A stretch of 64,000 bases of DNA from Oxalobacteraceae bacterium OTU3CAMAD1 (lineage in GTDB: Bacteria > Pseudomonadota > Gammaproteobacteria > Burkholderiales > Burkholderiaceae_D). The DNA lies in the NCBI GenBank assembly GCA_024123915.1, contig CP099650.1, positions 5,766,001 to 5,830,000 on the forward strand, written 5' to 3'. The notes below the pieces were generated by a model. The model did no database searches. It was not told the DNA's origin and saw only the letters and a program-made list of their open reading frames with translations. The translations under genes and the position numbers were made by a program. Positions 60,722 through 64,000 of this stretch are shown here, piece after piece. Positions within the stretch are counted from its first letter, which is position 1. Each line of letters starts with the position of its first letter.

Positions 60722-61054
60722 ATGATGATTTCCCTGCGTAAAACAACCAGCGTAATTCTGGGCGCGACCTTCGCGGTCGCACTGCTGGCCGGCTGCAACA
60801 AGCGTCCCGCCGACCAGCCACAAACCCCGTCGCCGACACCGGAAAGCACCACGCCGTCGACACCATCCACCACCCCCAGCCCAACGCCAGACGCCACCAC
60901 ACCGGGCGCCACCGGCAGCGGCTCGGGCGGGACCGGCAGCGGCACGGGCACCAGCGGCGGCACGGGTAGCGGCACCGGCACGGGCACCGGTAGCGGCAAT
61001 GGGACCGGTGGCACGGGCACGGGTGGCACCGGCACCACGCCTCCCGGTCAATAA
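60722..61054 (+). CDS. small low-complexity lipoprotein
   Basis: Predicted lipoprotein of 110 aa. A signal sequence with lipobox LLAGC puts the acylated Cys at about residue 26. The rest is a Pro/Thr/Ser stretch (residues 33-62) followed by a Gly/Thr/Ser-rich tail of about 45 residues with GTG-type repeats. No fold or enzyme is expected; it may act as a surface spacer. AAGGAAAG lies just before tandem ATG codons. The repetitive DNA (GGCACC/GGCAGC) could vary in length. An intrinsic terminator follows. Confidence 0.72.
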   Translation: MMISLRKTTSVILGATFAVALLAGCNKRPADQPQTPSPTPESTTPSTPSTTPSPTPDATTPGATGSGSGGTGSGTGTSGGTGSGTGTGTGSGNGTGGTGTGGTGTTPPGQ

Positions 61055-61057
61055 GAC

Positions 61058-61087
61058 GTAAAAAAGGGCCTCGAGAGGCCCTTTCTT
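61058..61087. terminator. bidirectional terminator between lipoprotein and porin genes
   Basis: AAAAAAGGGCCT-CG-AGAGGCCCTTTCTT: a GC stem flanked by A-run and T-rich runs between two convergent genes, so it can serve both. Confidence 0.8.
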
Positions 61088-61126
61088 GCACGCATATTCG
61101 CAGTGGGTTAAACCACTGCGGATATC

Positions 61127-62548
61127 TTAGAACTTGTAGTTGTACGAAACACCAATCAGCGACAGGTGGGTATTGTACGTACCGCGCGTGGTCTCACCAT
61201 TGCCGGTGCAGGTGCGCGACAAGGTATTACACTGGTTCGTGTAGTTCACCTGCGCATCTTTGAAGTCCACATAGCTGTACGCCAGATCGATCGACGAGCG
61301 CGCATCCAGCTTCCAGTTCATGCCCAGCGAATACTGCATGCGGTCGCTGTCCGGCAGCGCCGGGTGGCGCAGCTCGGCGTTTTGCACCGGCGATTCGTCG
61401 AACGCCACACCGGCGCGCAAGGTCACATTCTCGTTGTAGACATAATTGCCGCCCACCGCCACGCGCACCGTGTTCTTCCACTGCTGACGGATCACCTCGG
61501 CGCCCTCGACGGTGCCTGGGAACTCGATATCCAGGTTGCCCAGGCGGTTATGACGCGACCAGGTCACGTCGGCCATACCGGCCCACTTCGAATCGAACTG
61601 GTGGAAGACGTTGGCCGACAAGGTGTCCGGCGTGCGCAGGGACACCAGCGCCGCCGAGTTGGCACGGTGCGACGCGGTCGCCAAGACGCCGTTGACGACC
61701 GGATCGGTGGTCGATTTCGAGAAGTCCCAAAGGGTGCTGCCGCGCATATTGTGGCTGATCGACGAACGATAGCTCAAGCCGAAGCGCGTGTTTTCGTCCA
61801 AGGTGAACATATAGCCCAGGTTGAAGCCATAGCCCCAATCCTTGACCTCGTTCTCGCCACGGCCGTCGCCGGCGGTGGCCAGCAGCGCCGGATTGCCGCC
61901 CAACGCGGTGATCTGACGGATCAGCGCGGCGCCTTGCGCGGCGTTGGCCGGCGTGCGCAGCGCGGCGATGGTGCCCGGCACGTCGACGGCTTGGCCCAGT
62001 TCGGCCTTCATGTGTTCCGCGTCGATACCGAAGCCGAACGAATGATGCTGGTTCAGCTTGAACGACACCGATGGATTGAGCGTGATCGCCTCCACCAGCA
62101 CGTCGGTCAGCGCGTAGCGGCCGTTCCAGGTGCTGCCGTAGTCCAGCTTGGCGCCATACGGCACGAACAGGCCCAGGCCGACGGTCCACTGATCGTTCAG
62201 CTTCTTGGTCGCGTACAGCGACGGCGCGGCCACCGCGTCCGGCGCGTAGCCGGACGCCTGGGTGCCGCCGGTGCGCGACCCGGTGAAGCGGGTCGAGCCG
62301 GTGTCGGTATAGGTCGAATGCGGCACCACGACGGTGGCGCCGGCGCTGATCTGCGTGCCTTCCAGGCGCGACATGCCGGCCGGGTTGTAGAAGATAGTCG
62401 AAGCGTCGTTGGCTTCGGCGCCGCTGGCGTCGGCGGTGCCTTGGGCGGCCACGCTCTGCGAACCGAAACGGTAGCCGGAAGCGCTGGCGCCGGTGGTCAC
62501 CAGGCTCAGGGCGGCGGCGATAATCAGGGGAAGATGCTTGCGTTGCAT
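61127..62548 (-). CDS. OmpP1/FadL-family outer-membrane transporter
   Basis: Outer-membrane hydrophobic-compound channel of 473 aa. A signal peptide (MQRKHLPLIIAAALSLVTTGASA) is followed by the family N-terminal hatch sequence SGYRFGSQSVAAQGTADASGAEANDASTIFYNPAGMSRL, then barrel strands to a C-terminal aromatic (VSYNYKF). FadL proteins import long-chain fatty acids or aromatics by lateral diffusion. The start at 62548 is placed at the signal peptide; two upstream in-frame ATGs (62563 and 62608) give no better ribosome site. It is convergent with the lipoprotein gene and shares its terminator. Confidence 0.9.
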   Translation of the reverse strand: MQRKHLPLIIAAALSLVTTGASASGYRFGSQSVAAQGTADASGAEANDASTIFYNPAGMSRLEGTQISAGATVVVPHSTYTDTGSTRFTGSRTGGTQASGYAPDAVAAPSLYATKKLNDQWTVGLGLFVPYGAKLDYGSTWNGRYALTDVLVEAITLNPSVSFKLNQHHSFGFGIDAEHMKAELGQAVDVPGTIAALRTPANAAQGAALIRQITALGGNPALLATAGDGRGENEVKDWGYGFNLGYMFTLDENTRFGLSYRSSISHNMRGSTLWDFSKSTTDPVVNGVLATASHRANSAALVSLRTPDTLSANVFHQFDSKWAGMADVTWSRHNRLGNLDIEFPGTVEGAEVIRQQWKNTVRVAVGGNYVYNENVTLRAGVAFDESPVQNAELRHPALPDSDRMQYSLGMNWKLDARSSIDLAYSYVDFKDAQVNYTNQCNTLSRTCTGNGETTRGTYNTHLSLIGVSYNYKF

Positions 62549-62746
62549 GGTGGAGTCTCTCATTGTAGTCGGCGACTTTGCGCCAGGTTTTTTCTGGTCC
62601 GACAGCAAATCAAACCGATGAGGCCGGATTTGGTGCTGGAAGGCCAGCAGCTTACTACATTAATAAACTTTACCGAAAGGCCTGTTCCTAGAGTGCAAGC
62701 ACTAAATTTCACCTTGAAACCGAGCACTTGCTCTGCATCCCAGACG

Positions 62747-62773
62747 TAAAAAAAGGGCCAAAAGCCCTTTTTT
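62747..62773. terminator. bidirectional intrinsic terminator
   Basis: AAAAAAAGGGC-CAAAA-GCCCTTTTTT has a stem with A- and T-runs on either side, downstream of the RND gene on the minus strand. Confidence 0.75.
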
Positions 62774-62781
62774 CAACCCCG

Positions 62782-62911
62782 GGGGTCAGGTCCGACATTC
62801 GGACACGAACTGGTCCGCAAGCTGCCTTTACGGCAGGGCCCGTGTCCGAATGTCGGACCTGACCCCGCTGGTTAAAGGCCGAGGCCGTGTCCGAATGTCG
62901 GACCTGACCCC
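62782..62911. repeat. three copies of a 26-bp GGGGTCAGGTCCGACATT repeat
   Basis: One copy runs forward (62782-62807) and two run in reverse (62841-62866 and 62886-62911), so copies one and two form a large inverted repeat and copies two and three a direct repeat. Each contains the internal palindrome TCCGACATTCGGA. They end seven bases before the RND pump stop. Confidence 0.85.
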
Positions 62912-62917
62912 GCTGTT

Positions 62918-64000
62918 TTATTGCGGATCGAAGGCGCTCTTGTTGAGCGATACTGTCGGCGCGACGATGGCTGGCGTGCCGCCGCCGCTCTTGCCCGTGA
63001 CCTTGCGGACAACCCACATCAGCGAGCGGTAGACGTAGCGGATGAACGTCAGGAACAACAGCACTTCGATCGCCGTCAGAACGAACGCGACCGCCGTGCC
63101 CCAGGCGCCGAAGCGGCCGGTCCAGTGATTCACCCGGCGGTTGTACTTGATCGCCAGGTTGTCCTTGTTGATCTCGATGCTGTCGTAGAAGGTCGGTACC
63201 ATCAGCAACGTCAGCACGGTCGAGGTGATCGTGCCGCCGATGATGGCGATCGCCATCGGACGATAAAACTCGCCACCCTCGCCCAACGCCAGCGCGACCG
63301 GGAACATGCCGGCGATCAGCGCGAACGTCGTCATCAGGATCGGACGCAGACGCATGCGGCCGGCGTACATCAGCGCGTCCTCGCGGCTGTAGCCCTCCTC
63401 CTCGCGCTTGCGGGCGGCGTCGAGCAGCAGGATGGCGTTCTTCGCCACCAAGCCCATCAGCATGATCACCCCGATCAAACTCATCAGGTTAATCGTGCCC
63501 TTGGTCATCAGCAGGCCCAGCACCACGCCGATCAACGACAGCGGCAGCGACAGCATCACCGCGATCGGCGCCGTGAACGAACCGAACTGCATCACCAGGA
63601 TCAGGTACATCAAACCGATACCGGCCAGCAGCGAGATCATCATCTGGCTGAACACTTCGTTCATGTCCTTGCCGGCGCCGCCCAGCGACAGACCGTAGCC
63701 CGGCGGGAAGTCGATTTCCTTGGCCAGTTTCATGGCGTCGTTGGTCACCTCGCCGGGCGAACGGCCCTGGGCGTTGGCGCTCACCGAGATGATGCGCTTG
63801 CCATCCTTGTGCTTGATGGTGGACGGTCCCTTGCCCATCGTCACGCTGGCGATCTGGTCGAGCGGCACCATTTGGTTGGTGCCGGCCACGCCGATCGGCA
63901 GGCGCTCGATGTTTTCGGCGCTGGTGCGGTCCTCCGGCGCCAGGCGCACGGCAACGTCGCGCGATTCGCCGGTCGGGTCGACCCAGTCGCCCACCTCGAT
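62918..64000 (-). CDS. RND efflux pump permease, C-terminal part (cut by window edge)
   Basis: The 3' part of an inner-membrane HAE-1-type RND transporter; 360 residues are visible and the frame continues past the window. The periplasmic porter end (VPLDQIASVTMGKGPSTIKHKDG) precedes TM7-12. Signature sequences are YLILVMQFGSFTAPIAVMLSLPLSLIGV, LIGVIMLMGLVAKNAILLLD, and MRLRPILMTTFALIAGMFPVALALG. After the usual end (LLMVPTFYD) there is an extra stretch with another hydrophobic segment (AVAFVLTAIEVLLFLTFI) and a Gly/Lys-rich tail, longer than in AcrB. The substrate cannot be told. The TM4 proton-relay residues lie outside the window. Confidence 0.9.
   Translation of the reverse strand: MEVGDWVDPTGESRDVAVRLAPEDRTSAENIERLPIGVAGTNQMVPLDQIASVTMGKGPSTIKHKDGKRIISVSANAQGRSPGEVTNDAMKLAKEIDFPPGYGLSLGGAGKDMNEVFSQMMISLLAGIGLMYLILVMQFGSFTAPIAVMLSLPLSLIGVVLGLLMTKGTINLMSLIGVIMLMGLVAKNAILLLDAARKREEEGYSREDALMYAGRMRLRPILMTTFALIAGMFPVALALGEGGEFYRPMAIAIIGGTITSTVLTLLMVPTFYDSIEINKDNLAIKYNRRVNHWTGRFGAWGTAVAFVLTAIEVLLFLTFIRYVYRSLMWVVRKVTGKSGGGTPAIVAPTVSLNKSAFDPQ

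Noticed and set aside
59536..61038. 500-codon minus-strand frame across the symporter and lipoprotein genes
   Set aside because: Antisense shadow spanning two real genes and a terminator.

Overview
The window is about 64 kb of GC-rich chromosomal DNA from a betaproteobacterium. It is most like the Oxalobacteraceae (Massilia/Duganella/Janthinobacterium type). The grounds are the gene order ybgC-tolQRAB-pal-cpoB-tRNA-Lys, a glyA-nrdR pair, a pilVWX-pilY1-pilE-fimT minor-pilin operon, a PEP-CTERM protein, a stand-alone SUV3-like helicase and many methyl-accepting/GGDEF signalling genes. No database was searched, so genus is an inference. No prophage, transposase, integrase gene or CRISPR array was seen.

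Layout. 0-7.5 kb (minus strand): glyA, preceded by a ZTP-type (pfl) riboswitch, then nrdR, then the type IV minor pilin operon. 7.5-14.4 kb (plus): ydfG, a strongly structured intergenic stretch, the Tol-Pal envelope operon and two tandem tRNA-Lys genes. 14.4-18.6 kb: an accessory segment behind tRNA-Lys. It holds a two-gene module (glycine-zipper membrane protein plus small partner) that ends at a decayed copy of the tRNA-Lys 3' half, an ArsR/quinone oxidoreductase/monooxygenase operon with a 20-bp perfect palindrome, and an MepA-like endopeptidase. 18.6-31.4 kb: ThuA-like, cupin, DUF2867, a zinc alcohol dehydrogenase with an in-frame stop at codon 7, a flippase and glycosyltransferase, a Tat-type binding protein, a CheB-like methylesterase, a large TonB-dependent receptor and an acyltransferase. 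31.5-43.6 kb: YjgR-type ATPase, diguanylate cyclase, NIPSNAP, an isolated T6SS baseplate pair tssF-tssG, a second copy of the glycine-zipper two-gene module, SUV3-like helicase, YigZ and a DUF418 protein. 43.7-46.7 kb: Tat-exported phospholipase C and a PEP-CTERM protein. 46.7-59 kb: two chemoreceptors bracketing an outer-membrane protein, a GNAT enzyme and a six-gene operon (membrane-fusion protein, ABC ATPase, two FtsX-like permeases, NtrC-type regulator, histidine kinase). 59-64 kb: a TcyP-like transporter, a small lipoprotein, a FadL-type porin and the 3' end of an RND pump.

How parts fit. The exporter operon has its own sigma-54 promoter (GG-N10-GC) and a TGTCCG-N4-CGGACA enhancer-like palindrome about 100 bp upstream, and it encodes its own sigma-54 activator, so a self-controlled export circuit is likely. 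The ArsR operon has palindromic sites in front of both the regulator and its target. The glyA leader links one-carbon status (ZTP) to serine hydroxymethyltransferase.

Most promising novelty: the duplicated module at 14709-15992 and 38440-39615. Gene 1 carries a C-terminal small-xxx-small membrane hairpin around an invariant ACGPGAPVC core. Gene 2 is a small soluble partner. One copy is beside tssFG, the other sits between tRNA-Lys and a tRNA-Lys remnant. A toxin/immunity or T6SS effector/immunity role is inferred, not shown. Several genes also show recent sequence decay or remodelling at their ends (alcohol dehydrogenase, both chemoreceptors, partner gene 1).
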